Source: Pomphorhynchus laevis
Lineage: Eukaryota; Acanthocephala; Palaeacanthocephala; Echinorhynchida; Pomphorhynchidae
NCBI GenBank assembly: GCA_012934845.2
Contig: WNNJ02001269.1
Location: forward strand, 1 to 64,000
DNA length: 64,000 bases
Reading direction: 5' to 3'
Below the pieces are notes generated by a model. It did no database searches. It worked only from the letters and a program-made list of their open reading frames with translations, and had not been told where the DNA came from. Both the position numbers and the translations under genes were made by a program. Below are positions 1 through 8,825 of this stretch, piece by piece; the stretch's first letter is position 1; every line of letters starts with the position of its first letter.

Positions 1-208
1 TATATATAATTTGTTGTTACACCTGCCCTGGGACACACAATGGTGTACTCGTAAATAAATCACTATGTTTTCCTCATGATGAGGCATAAACACCAGGCAG
101 CATTCTATATATCCTAATCAGATCAAGAAATAGAACCTATTTATTCTCGCAATATTCAAAGTCGCTACGTATGCCCAGTCATCCTACGTGTGACGACAAA
201 CTTCAACA

Positions 209-250
209 ACAGTATACGCGTTTCGCTCTAACGGAGCTCATCAGTACCGT
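209..250 (-). ncRNA. type I hammerhead ribozyme, copy 1
   Basis: Read on the minus strand: stem I ACGGTA, core CTGATGA, stem II GCTC with loop CGTTA and GAGC, then GAAAC, a two-base loop GC, and GTA (cleavage after the A), then stem I return TACTGT. Every invariant core base is present and stem II is perfect. Stem I pairs fully with one G-U wobble. Stem III is only two base pairs (AC/GU), the minimal form known from newt and insect satellites and from Penelope elements, where two ribozymes act as a dimer. Self-cleavage of a tandem transcript would release 464-nt monomers. Confidence 0.88.
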
Positions 251-672
251 GACTTTAATAATCATCAATAGGCACCTTAACACACGCTTAAACAATGTCT
301 AAAGCTCGAAAAACAGAAGTACCTTTAATCTGAATCACCAGAAGAAATTTAGCATAAGCTCTGTGCATGGCAGTGCGTATTGCGGTTTAACCATGTATCA
401 GGCACTAAATTCCTTTTAATAGAAATGCTGTTTTACAGGGACACTTTAAAGTGTACAAATATATAAAATATAATTTGTTGTTACACCTGCCCTGGGACAC
501 ACAATGGTGTACTCGTAAATAAATCACTATGTTTTCCTCATGATGAGGCATAAACACCAGGCAGCATTCTATATATCCTCATCAGATCAAGAAATAGAAC
601 CGAATTATTCTCGCAATATTCAAAGTCGCTACGTATGCCCAGTCATCCTATGTGTGACGACAAACTTCAACA

Positions 673-714
673 ACGGTATACGCGTTTCGCTCTAACGGAG
701 CTCATCAGTACCGT
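673..714 (-). ncRNA. type I hammerhead ribozyme, copy 2
   Basis: Exactly 464 bp from copy 1. The core is identical: CTGATGA, stem II GCTC/GAGC, GAAAC, GTA. Here stem I is fully Watson-Crick (ACGGTA with TACCGT), while copy 1 has a G-U pair at the same place, so the change preserves pairing. The two copies together would form the double hammerhead that such short stem III versions are thought to need. Confidence 0.9.
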
Positions 715-1205
715 GACTTTAATAATCATCCATAGGCACCTTAACACACGCTTAAACAGTGTTTAAAGCTCGAAAAACAGAACTACCCTTAATCTGAATC
801 ATCAGAGGAAATTTAGCATAAGCTCTGTGCATGGCAGTGCGTATTGCGGTTTAACCATGCATCAGGCACTAAATTCCTTTTAATAGAAATGCTGTTTTAC
901 AGGGACACTTTCAAGTGTACAAATATATGTGATATAATTTGTTGTTACACCTGCCCTGGGACACTCAATGGTGTACTCATAAATAAATCACTATGTTTTT
1001 CTCATGACGAGGCATAATCACCAGGCAGCATTCTATATATCCTCATCATATCAAGAAATAGAACCGAATTATTCTTGCAATATTCAAAGTCGCTACGTAT
1101 GCCCAGTCATCCTATGTGTGACGACAAACTTCAACGACAGTATACGATAAGTACGCGATTTCAAAACCCAGCGAAATTTTAATCAGATATATATTATACC
1201 AGCAA

Positions 1206-1277
1206 AGACGACAGAACTTTTATTTAACGTTTCGAACTTACCTTGTTAATCGACGTTAAATAAAAGTTCTGTCGTCT
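1206..1277. repeat. perfect 25-bp inverted repeat (fold-back)
   Basis: Arms 1206-1230 and 1253-1277 are exact reverse complements, separated by 22 bp. The arm begins AGACGACAGAACTTTTATTT. It lies just past the end of the 464-bp array in AT-rich DNA. It could be a snap-back duplication or the hairpin end of a small element. Confidence 0.85.
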
Positions 1278-1289
1278 ATATATAATGTA

Positions 1290-2007
1290 ATTTTTATATA
1301 TTAATGTAATATATATATATCTGATTTTAAGAGGTACCAAGTACCTCTTAAAGGGTCAGCTGCTGTGTAATGCCGGAAATATCTGGATATTCCATAATAT
1401 GATATTCTATTAATATGTTTTAATATTTTTACAACAATATTTTATATTTATACTCGTATATTAAAAATTTTAAGCTGTACATTGTACAAAATACATATTT
1501 CTGCTTTTAATAATCTAGTTAGGTTTGTCGTTTTATTTCTATTAACATTTTAGATTATAAAAATCGGAATTATAGAAAATTTTAACATTAAAATCATAAG
1601 AATCTTAATTACAAAATACTTGTATTATACAAGATACGTAGATTTCTTTAACTGCTTTAATTTATTCAAGTTAGAAAATGTGCGGAACTCAGCAAACGCT
1701 TTAAGTTGATCAGGAAGGGAATGACTAGCGGAGTTACTAGACTATTGCGATGGAAACAATAAAAGGAATTGGGATTGGAGTGATATCGGAGATAACGTAT
1801 TGGACAGATTAAAAGAACTACATTCCAGTAGAGATATACGAAAATTGTATATTGAAGTGTTCACTGCAGATCTGTGCAAAACGTCATGAAGCTAGGTTTC
1901 TCGAATTAACCAACGATATAATTAGAGCAGCAAAATTGACAAGAAGATCAGCGGGCCTGTCAGGGACCGATGCGGTTTTTGGATTTATATGCAACATCTT
2001 TTAAACA
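1290..2007. other. AT-rich stretch without a recognisable gene
   Basis: Mostly A/T, with a slightly richer part at about 1680-1960 that may be decayed retroelement sequence because it leads into the RT relic at 2.9 kb. No open frame of use, splice pattern or RNA gene was recognised. Confidence 0.5.
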
Positions 2008-2640
2008 TAAATCACATGTCTTATCAAAACGATTACGTGAATTCACCATTATTGGCGAATTAATTCGCCGTTATTGGCGAATTAATTCGCCGTTATTGGC
2101 GAAGTGATGATAAAAATAATTGGAAAATCAATATTGCGAATCGTGCGATATGACTTGTCAGGTTTAGTTATTTTACCACTTTGTGCAGGACAGTGTTGTG
2201 GAACAGAAACAACCGTTTACTTGATTAGATCCTTCACAGCAAAAGTGGATTTGTAAAAGTGGATATCTTATTTTCATCAGATGGATTCACACAAGGTGAT
2301 CCCTTGCATTATCATATTGTCCAAAAGATGCATGATTGACATTAATCACATGTCCTATCAGAACGATTACTTGAATTCACCATTATTATTTCAACGACTG
2401 ATATACAACCTCAGCACCTGTATGCATATTTAGTATGTCAATTGATCCTCCTAAACAAAAGTCTTGGGATTCGTTCGAGTATTGGCGAAGTGATGAGAAG
2501 AATAATTGGTAAATCGATATTGCGAATCGTGCAAAATGATTTGTCAGCCGTGTGCGGTATTTTATAACTTTGTGCAGGACAGTGTTTTGGAACATAATCA
2601 GCCGTTTATTCAATCATATCAGCCTTTGAAGTTTAACGTT
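2008..2640. repeat. imperfect direct duplication of about 280 bp
   Basis: Sequence from about 2008 (AATCACATGTCTTATCAAAA) is repeated from about 2345 (AATCACATGTCCTATCAGAA). Later landmarks also recur: ATTGCGAATCGTGC and TGCAGGACAGTGTT near 2130-2200 and again near 2520-2585. The copies are diverged and differ by indels. Short minus-strand open frames here look accidental. Confidence 0.7.
2049..2102. repeat. 22-bp self-complementary tandem repeat
   Basis: A 22-bp unit containing GGCGAATTAATTCGCC occurs at 2049-2070 and 2071-2092, followed by a partial copy. The inner part is a perfect palindrome, so each unit can fold on itself. It sits inside the older duplication and is absent from the second copy of it. 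Confidence 0.8.
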
Positions 2641-2929
2641 GAAACTGTTGATTACTACTTGATTTAAGTAGTAAATCAAGTAGTAATTTTTATCAACCCG
2701 ATGCTTGCTCTCAAACACATGCAATGTGTCCTGCGCTTTAAAAAGTTTTATGTAACACCTACAGGGAGTAGCCGATCTCAGGGTACAAGTGATCTTATTT
2801 TCATCAGAGGGATTCAAATAAGGTGATCTATTGTCTATGCCGGCTTTCGCGGCTTACTAACTTCCTTTAATTCACCGTTTTAAATTAAGAACTCTAGGAA
2901 TCATTCATAGGTAGTGAATGATGGGCTTG

Positions 2930-3260
2930 TGGTTGTACAATGGGTAACATAGAGAGTATATGGAATGATATATTAGGATTAGTACCAAGATATTGGTATT
3001 TCGTAAATCCTAAAAATGTACACTGTTAGTGCACAGTGGAGAACCTCAAGACTGTGCAACTTGTTTCAAAGACGCTGAAATAAAGATAAATACACACGGA
3101 GTAAAATGTTTAGGCAGCTACATTAGAGATGGAGCGTTTTCATAGTCAGAAATAAAAGTAACAAGTATAAACTGATTCGAAAAGCTACTTTCGATCTAGG
3201 GATAACTGATTTAAATCCATAAGAATGCCTTAATTATACGGTGTATTAAGAATAAGTGAC
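2930..3260 (+). pseudogene. RT relic of the cysteine-rich endonuclease-type retroelement
   Basis: One frame reads GNIESIWNDILGLVPRYWYF, then VNPKNVH; a shifted frame further on reads INTHGVKCLGSYI. This is the pattern just after the YxDD box in the same RT family seen at 15.2-18.0 kb (linker, GP.FGY..N..K, then I.I...G...LGS.IG). Stops and shifts break it. It is a short plus-strand remnant with no intact ORF. Confidence 0.6.
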
Positions 3261-3410
3261 GCCAGTGAACACGGAACTATCGAATTTCATATTTTAAAAT
3301 AAATAATTATTGTTTATGATTTTTTAATTCAAAATTTATAATTATATAATTATTAATAATTATTTTGATTTTATAAAAATAAAATCAAAGTAAGAATAAG
3401 CTAGAAAATA

Positions 3411-3990
3411 AAGCTAGAATTTAGGTATTGAAAAGCATCACTAGCATACATTGTCTGTATTTTGTTGATAATTAACAAATTGAAAATTGATTTTGATTGG
3501 CAACCAATTAAATATTAAATAAATTATAATAAATAAACGAATTTGAAATAAATTTTATAATTAGAAGCCATTGATAATGCTGGACTATTAACAATTACCG
3601 AGTTTGTCGCTATTCTGGTCAACAGCCAAAATTCGAAATTCAAAAATAGGTTAAACTGCAGTTTGACAATAGAATAAAGATAGCAGAACTATTATTAATA
3701 AATTTAATATTAAATTAAATTTATTTTATAATAAAATTAATATTTTCTCTAATAAAGAACTATTATTCGTGATACGACTATCTTTCTGCTAAGCATGTTC
3801 AATGGATTTTTAATAGTCCAGCATTATCAATGGCTTCTAATTATAAAATTTATTTCAAATTCGTTTATTTATTATAATTTATTCAATATTTAATGGTTTA
3901 CCAATCAAAATCAATTTTCAATTTGTTAATTATCAACAAAATACAGACAAGTATGCTAGTGATGCTTTTCAATACCTTATTCTAGCTTTA
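3411..3990. repeat. large fold-back: about 180-bp inverted arms with 220-bp spacer
   Basis: The left arm (3411-3590) and right arm (3811-3990) are near-perfect reverse complements. The inner edges are TGGACTATTA and TAATAGTCCA. The outer parts include GGTATTGAAAAGCATC against GATGCTTTTCAATACC. Small indels occur near the outer edge. The spacer is AT-rich and encodes nothing visible. A transcript would form a long hairpin. It could be a fold-back element or a tail-to-tail insertion pair of one short repeat. Confidence 0.85.
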
Positions 3991-4114
3991 TTAAACATTA
4001 ATAATTAAATAATCATCTAATAAATCATTATAAATAATAAATTATTGTTATACAAGATTTTATATAATTTATGTCAAGTTAAAATTTGAAATTGAAATTT
4101 AAAATAAGTCTTTG

Positions 4115-4330
4115 TTATAGACGATGTATATTTTCGGAGGAAAAGAGATATGTTTTAACTTGCTTAAGAGAAAGATGCTCAAGGAGTTTAGAGAGGGAAG
4201 AAGGTGGAATAGCTGTAGGAGGGAAGTATTTAAAGAGAAGATAGGATACAAGGGGCATATGGTAGAGGAGAAAGTAAATTAGATAGTTTAGATTGTAGAT
4301 AAGAAAATTCATCAGGATTTACGTTACAAG
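4115..4330 (-). pseudogene. fragment of L2-like LINE ORF2
   Basis: The minus strand reads SSLSKLLEHLSLKQVKTYLF, the segment before the RT palm in the L2-like LINEs elsewhere in the window (LSKLLERLVLKQ at about 29.4 kb). Upstream in the same frame are residues matching a position about 60 codons earlier in that protein, so the piece carries an internal deletion. No function remains. Confidence 0.7.
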
Positions 4331-4356
4331 GGGTATATTTTGATCGTGAAAGAATT

Positions 4357-4400
4357 GATCAAATCAGCTAACTGAGTCTACGTATTTAATATAATTATAA
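4357..4400 (+). repeat. dispersed repeat end (ATCAAATCAGCTAACTGAG family)
   Basis: Begins ATCAAATCAGCTAACTGAG and runs into CTACGTATTTAATATAATTA. The reverse complement recurs at 5821-5859, 5932-5971 and 52896-52931, with weaker traces near 38,970 and 45,425. Behind the motif the copies share AT-rich sequence with the phrase CGTCAATTTTTATGA or its complement. It looks like the end of a short non-coding element. Confidence 0.7.
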
Positions 4401-4553
4401 AATAAACAAAACATAATAATGCTAAATCAAAATTTAATTAAATAATAAAATAAATAATTATAAGATTTTTTATAATTCATATCAATTTAAAATAAAAAAT
4501 TTAAATTTAAAATAAACGTCAATTTTTATGAACCGACTTATAAATAACATACC

Positions 4554-4682
4554 TTGTATCAGAATAAGAATTAGAGGTCATCAGGAGGAACTGCTATACT
4601 ATCAGGTTTTGGCCCTATTCCTCGACCCAACATAGCAGCGGGGCCAAATACAAGCTAATGATGTATTTTCTCTGATTAAATT
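4554..4682 (+). repeat. 130-bp dispersed repeat, copy 1
   Basis: Starts TTGTATCAGAATAAGAATTA and contains GAGGTCATCAGGAGGA, then a GC-rich middle (GGCCCTATTCCTCGACC, CAGCGGGGCC), ending TCTCTGATTAAATT. The same order of blocks occurs at 10902-11032 and, reversed, at 52421-52551. A 3' scrap lies near 13,235. Local pairing is possible (GCTAT with ATAGC, GGCCC with GGGGCC). No coding frame. Confidence 0.75.
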
Positions 4683-4957
4683 AAAAAATTTATTTTTATT
4701 AAATTAACTTTATGGAATAAAAATGAAGAATCAGCAATAATTGAATGCTAAGGCATTATATTTATTGAGTAATAAGTATAATAAATATCAATATAAATAA
4801 CATATATATATATTTTTATTAATAAATATTTATCAATATAAATAAATATTACTATATAAATAATTATATAGTAATAAATATAATTTGTCCTCCAATAAAT
4901 ATAATCTTTATATGTCATGCCCTATATGTCTTGGTAAATTTTGTATTTTGAATGTAG

Positions 4958-5554
4958 GTCTACTTCGAATCCAGAATATTTTGCACGAGCATTCGCTTTT
5001 TAAAACCTGTCCTCCAGTGTATTTGTATATGCGTAATGTTCTTCACTGGGCTTTCTCGAATAACCGATCACAAGCATCATTACAGCGACGTAATTGGCGG
5101 GGCTCTTATTGGCTGTATCGTCGCATTTTTTATTGTAAGTTGTATCTCGTGATCAGGCCGTGCTAATTTTTCGTAAGCATTTAGACGCTTAGAGTTGCTA
5201 ACGTTTTCAAATCAAACTCAGCATTGACAGATACATCAAATGAATCAAAATCCACGCAATACGAACTCGGTAATAACACATATCACGTTGACACACAGCA
5301 AATGCAATTTATTCCTAAATCATACCAGGTGAATATTTTATGTTTAATTTTAATATATCAAATTGAAATCAAATTGTTTATTAATATAATTTAATTAATT
5401 AAAAAATTTAATTAATTAATTAAATTTATTTAAGGTAGAAGGACAACTATTTATTTCAACTAATACTTTGTTTAGTAGAGTAGATGTTTGTTTTCTAGAA
5501 AGCCAACTAAACCTCTTAACGGATTTTAAGAAAGATTTTGAAATTTCACAGTAA
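4958..5554 (+). CDS. PAP2-family lipid phosphate phosphatase, last three exons
   Basis: Three exons join in one frame: 4958-5134, 5185-5328 and 5435-5554 (stop TAA at 5552). The introns are 50 nt (GTAAGT...TTTAG, with TGCTAAT as a possible branch site) and 106 nt (GTGAAT...TTTAAG); the acceptor before the first exon is TTTTGAATGTAG. Exon 1 encodes FFTGLSRITDHKHHYSDVIG, then GALIGCIVAFFI. This is the third PAP2 phosphatase motif (SR.....H..SD, with the catalytic His) followed by the last membrane helix, in the arrangement of animal LPP enzymes that dephosphorylate phosphatidic acid and related lipids at membranes. The remaining exons encode a hydrophilic tail of about 88 residues. Upstream exons with the KxxxxxxRP and PSGH motifs were not found in the 5 kb before it, so the preceding intron is long or the gene is incomplete. 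The family is clear; the exact member is not. Confidence 0.85.
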
Positions 5555-5820
5555 AATTTTACTGTTCAAACGTTATCTCTAACTTTATTTTCCAGTATTA
5601 AACTTGAATATCTTATGTTGACGAATTTAACCATCGATACTAGGATTTATTTTTTATAAATATATGCAGCGATTCCATCACGTCTCAAATATGGAAATGA
5701 CATCATAAAAATGACTTTTATTTTAAATTTCAAGTTTTTTATTTTAACTTGATTTAAATTATAAAAAATCTAAAAACAATTATTTATTTTATTATTTAAT
5801 TATTAATTTTGTTTATTATA

Positions 5821-5859
5821 TAATTATATTAAATACGTAGGCTCAGTTAGCTGATTTAA
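5821..5859 (-). repeat. dispersed repeat end, copy
   Basis: TAATTATATTAAATACGTAG then GCTCAGTTAGCTGATTTA: the reverse complement of the 4357-4400 copy, with two or three differences. Confidence 0.7.
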
Positions 5860-5931
5860 TTAGCAAAAATATTGGGGAATCAGATATCAGCTAACTGAGT
5901 TATCCAGCATGCAGTTACAAATTTTATTTTA

Positions 5932-5971
5932 TAATTATATTAAATACGTATACTCAGTTAGCTGATTTGAT
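5932..5971 (-). repeat. dispersed repeat end, copy
   Basis: Same motif as 5821-5859, with TACTCAGTTAGCTGATTTGA. The two copies lie in direct orientation about 110 bp apart, with another partial CAGCTAACTGAG between them in reverse. Confidence 0.7.
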
Positions 5972-6422
5972 GACAAGATTAGTGATCAATTCCGAGTATC
6001 TCTTACTAATGAGTCAGGACCAATTGCAGCATTGATAAAACATGGCGGCTATAAGAATTTAAATTTCGATACCTCCTTGTTTCTTAATATATGTAACGTA
6101 ATATTTTTATTGTTGATCAAATTAAACAAACATATTGTAACAATATATATAAAGAAAATATATTTTAGAAAGGAAATATATTCATATATATTATATAAAA
6201 AATTATTTTCTATCGACGTTTCGACGTATCTTTCTCAAGAATTGGTTTACAAAATTTAAGTATTTATAATCGAGACTATACATACATATAGTATGTATTC
6301 GTAGCCTAGATTCTTCTGGATTCGTAGCCTAGCAGTCAAGAGCGCAAGCTTAGTACGGAGAGCGACAGCTCGAATCTCAGATGAGTCAAATTTTGAAAGG
6401 AGAAGAATTGGTAGTCAGCCTT

Positions 6423-6468
6423 CTGATGAGCCCATGCCTACTAATATGTGGCAGAAAGCGGGCGAAAC
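6423..6468 (+). ncRNA. hammerhead-like core, 441-bp family copy 1
   Basis: CTGATGA at 6423, stem II GCCC with GGGC around a 26-nt loop, then GAAAC at 6464. The upstream CAGCCTT could pair with the downstream AACGGCTG as stem I with a bulge. Between GAAAC and that return strand there is no GUH cleavage triplet, so this copy is probably inactive or uses another fold. Confidence 0.5.
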
Positions 6469-6839
6469 GAAAACGGCTGTGGCAATGGTGTCGTTAGTAG
6501 TTAGGGCGTATTGAATTGAATACCATGAAGGAATTATTCTGTAGCTGGTATTCAATGCGAAAATCACCTTGTGTGTCTTGGCAACTATTCTATAGATAAA
6601 TAAGCATCACTCAAAGTATCACCAGCCCGATTTCAATTTATCTTCACGATCCCATACAAAATAATTTATGGTAAACATGTCATAGAGCATCTCTGACAAC
6701 GTAGATTCTGAAGATCATGATGGAAGGTTTCATATGCTGTGTGAAATCTGGTAATCCCGTATTCGTAGCCTAGCTGTCAAGAGCGCAAGCTAAGTGAGCG
6801 ACAGCTCGAATCTCATATAAGTCAAATTTCTAAAGCCTT

Positions 6840-6885
6840 CTGATGAGCCCGTAACTACCAATATGTGGCAGAAAGCGGACGAAAC
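6840..6885 (+). ncRNA. hammerhead-like core, 441-bp family copy 2
   Basis: CTGATGA at 6840 and GAAAC at 6881 with the same spacing as copy 1. Stem II has one C-A mismatch (GCCCG against CGGAC). As in copy 1, no cleavage triplet is seen. Confidence 0.45.
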
Positions 6886-7032
6886 GAAAACGGATGTGGT
6901 AATGGTGCTGCTAGTAGTCAGGGTGTATGGAATTGGAAGTCATGAAGGAAGGATTCTGTTACTGGTTTTCAATGCGAAAATCATCTTGTGTGACCTAACA
7001 ACTATTCAATAGATAAATTTTTTCAAATTATA

Positions 7033-7104
7033 AATATATATAAAAATGTTGTTGCTTGATAGAATGGACTACGATTCACGACTTTCAGCCACCATGTCAC
7101 TTCT
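7033..7104 (+). repeat. module shared with the Penelope-like locus
   Basis: About 70 bp ending CCATGTCACTTCT is closely matched at 31963-32035. Both copies lie just after a hammerhead-bearing tandem repeat pair of otherwise different sequence. It is probably the common downstream part of related terminal repeats. Confidence 0.7.
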
Positions 7105-8324
7105 TTTTATAAATACGCATTTCTTTAGAAATCCTGGACAGTTGTTTACTCAGCACATTCGTTAAATGCCCACCATTCTTAGATATCTGTTAACATTGGT
7201 GACAATCCACCTTGATAATGAGATATTAAAAATATCTAATTTTTAAATTTTATAAATAAAATTTAATTTTTTTAATTAAAATTTTACCTTTTAAATTAAC
7301 AGATTTAAATATGCAACATATTTACATGTGAATTATTTAATAATTATCTGCATTTTTATTTAATAATTTCTGCTTATATGTTATCCGACATTTAGTCTAA
7401 TCATGTCACAAGAATTCCTCTACATTGCATTGAGGATGATTACGATAACTTGGCCTGCTATACAAGTAGCTGAAATGTATACAAACTGAAATGTATATTA
7501 CTATTTTAATTATAGGTTAATCTTCTTCGTTTATAGGTTGTAATAAATATATCGTTTATAAAAACATTTATTTGGCTAAAGAATAATATTTTTGCACTTA
7601 AATAAAATTTTCATCTTCCTGAAACATCCGCATTCAAAACACACAAAGTAATTTACTACTAAAATGTACCAGCTTACTTGAAAACGGCACCCCTCTACTG
7701 CAAAATTATTATTTTGGTTGACGACCTGCTAATAGTTTCCGACTCTATTCAAATCACACAATCCCTACTTTTCCGACTCAATACATCAACTCTAATTCGA
7801 CCCATCGAATTCATCAACTCTAATAAATATCTAGTCGTTCATATAACCTCCACATGATAATTTCGTCGGCACTTTGAACAAAAATCATGTAAAGTATTAT
7901 TGGCCACATATCGAAAACTTTTATGTTTTACACGATGTCCTTCGATTCCTTAAGGTTCTGCTAAAACCCACTTACGCTCTACTTGTAATATGGTCCGACA
8001 TTTCAAGTATCAACTTTAAGCAATTAGAGGCATGCAAATGACGCTTCATCAAAAAAGTCCTTGGCCTATCACCTAAAATCCATTCCACTACTATTGCAAC
8101 AATAAAATTTATTATTACCCTATCGATAGACTCTATTCATAACATTTTCGACTTCCTGAAACACCAACATCCAGGCAATCCTGAACAATTTACTACTAAG
8201 CTCTCTACAAGTCACACTGGATTATCCTCAGCCTCAAATACATTGAAATCACTATGGCATAAACCACACGCAAGAAAAATACCAATCATTGTCAACGCCC
8301 ATATATACACGGGTATCAGGATAA

Positions 8325-8825
8325 GCTTTACTTAATCCGTATCCCATGCCACGATCGTTCGAATTATTGCCGCTGTAAATTTTGTCAAATTCAATGTCCA
8401 TCCATTTCTTATGTTTCATTGCCCTGTCCTATCCAAATAGTCACTCATGCAAATCAATTTGCTAGCTACTGACCTTATCAACACCCTTGACCCAAGCTAA
8501 CTAATCTCAATGTAATTGTCAATGTTAGTAATAATCTTACTAATTTCAATTCTACTAGTGTTAATGCGATTGCTAAGCAAAGCAAGCGAGTTACCAGTAA
8601 TTCAAATCCTAGTAAATGACTTTTGATTAAGCTTTACATAATCTGTATGCCATGCCACGATCGTTCGAATTATTGCCGCTGTAAATTTTGTCAAATTCAA
8701 TGTATATCCATTTCTCATGTTTTATCACTCTTTCCTTTCAAAATTGTCACTCAAGCAAATCGATTTGCAAGCTACTGACCTTACCAACACCCTGAATCCA
8801 AATCAACTAATCTCGATGTAATTGG
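8325..8825 (+). repeat. direct duplication, about 195-bp copies 303 bp apart
   Basis: 8325-8520 and 8628-8825 share about 85-90% of positions, including CATGCCACGATCGTTCGAAT. The intervening 105 bp is unique. Each copy encodes the short cysteine-rich phrase named in the LINE relic, so an internal duplication of a zinc-binding segment happened before or during decay. Confidence 0.8.

Larger units (their letters stand above)
1..1146. repeat. 464-bp tandem repeat (retrozyme-like satellite), about 2.5 copies
   Basis: The same unit recurs with a constant 464-bp period. The landmark TTGTTGTTACACC begins at 11, 475 and 939, with only scattered substitutions between copies. The first copy is already under way at the window edge and the third stops matching at about 1146. 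On the minus strand each full unit holds a complete hammerhead ribozyme (209-250 and 673-714). The third copy ends inside that motif, about 4 nt past the predicted cleavage site. No protein is encoded. Animal retrozymes and Penelope-derived terminal repeats are known to be tandem repeats of a few hundred bp with such ribozymes, so a small non-autonomous retroelement fits well. Confidence 0.9.
5555..6318. other. AT-rich 3' flank with dispersed repeat ends
   Basis: Follows the phosphatase stop codon. It holds two copies of the ATACGTA...CTCAGTTAGCTGATTT repeat end (5821-5859 and 5932-5971), in opposite orientation to the copy at 4357, so the gene end sits between inverted copies. An open frame at 6032-6259 is low-complexity and not credible. 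Confidence 0.6.
6319..7010 (+). repeat. 441-bp tandem repeat with tRNA-like boxes and hammerhead-like core
   Basis: GTCAAGAGCGCAAGC starts at 6335 and again at 6776. Each unit opens with an RNA polymerase III-like A box (TAGCCTAGCAGT, near TRGCNNAGYNGG) and, about 40 bp on in copy 1, a B box-like AGCTCGAATCT. A hammerhead-like core follows. The second unit lacks about 24 bp between box B and the core. Schistosome Sm-alpha repeats are known to combine Pol III boxes with a hammerhead, so a related SINE or retrozyme is a fair guess. No protein is encoded. Confidence 0.75.

Noticed and set aside
2386-2817. Two adjoining minus-strand ORFs
   Set aside because: They sit in a decayed direct duplication and have no recognisable domains or shared frame between copies.
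4554-4682. Hammerhead in the 130-bp repeat (CTGATGA on the minus strand)
   Set aside because: No GAAA partner, stem II or cleavage triplet in the right place.
4885-5166. 93-codon plus-strand ORF
   Set aside because: It overlaps the phosphatase exon in the wrong frame. The conserved SR.....HHYSDV motif and the splice sites fix another frame.
6032-6259. 75-codon ORF
   Set aside because: Low-complexity Ile/Lys/Tyr content from A/T-rich DNA.
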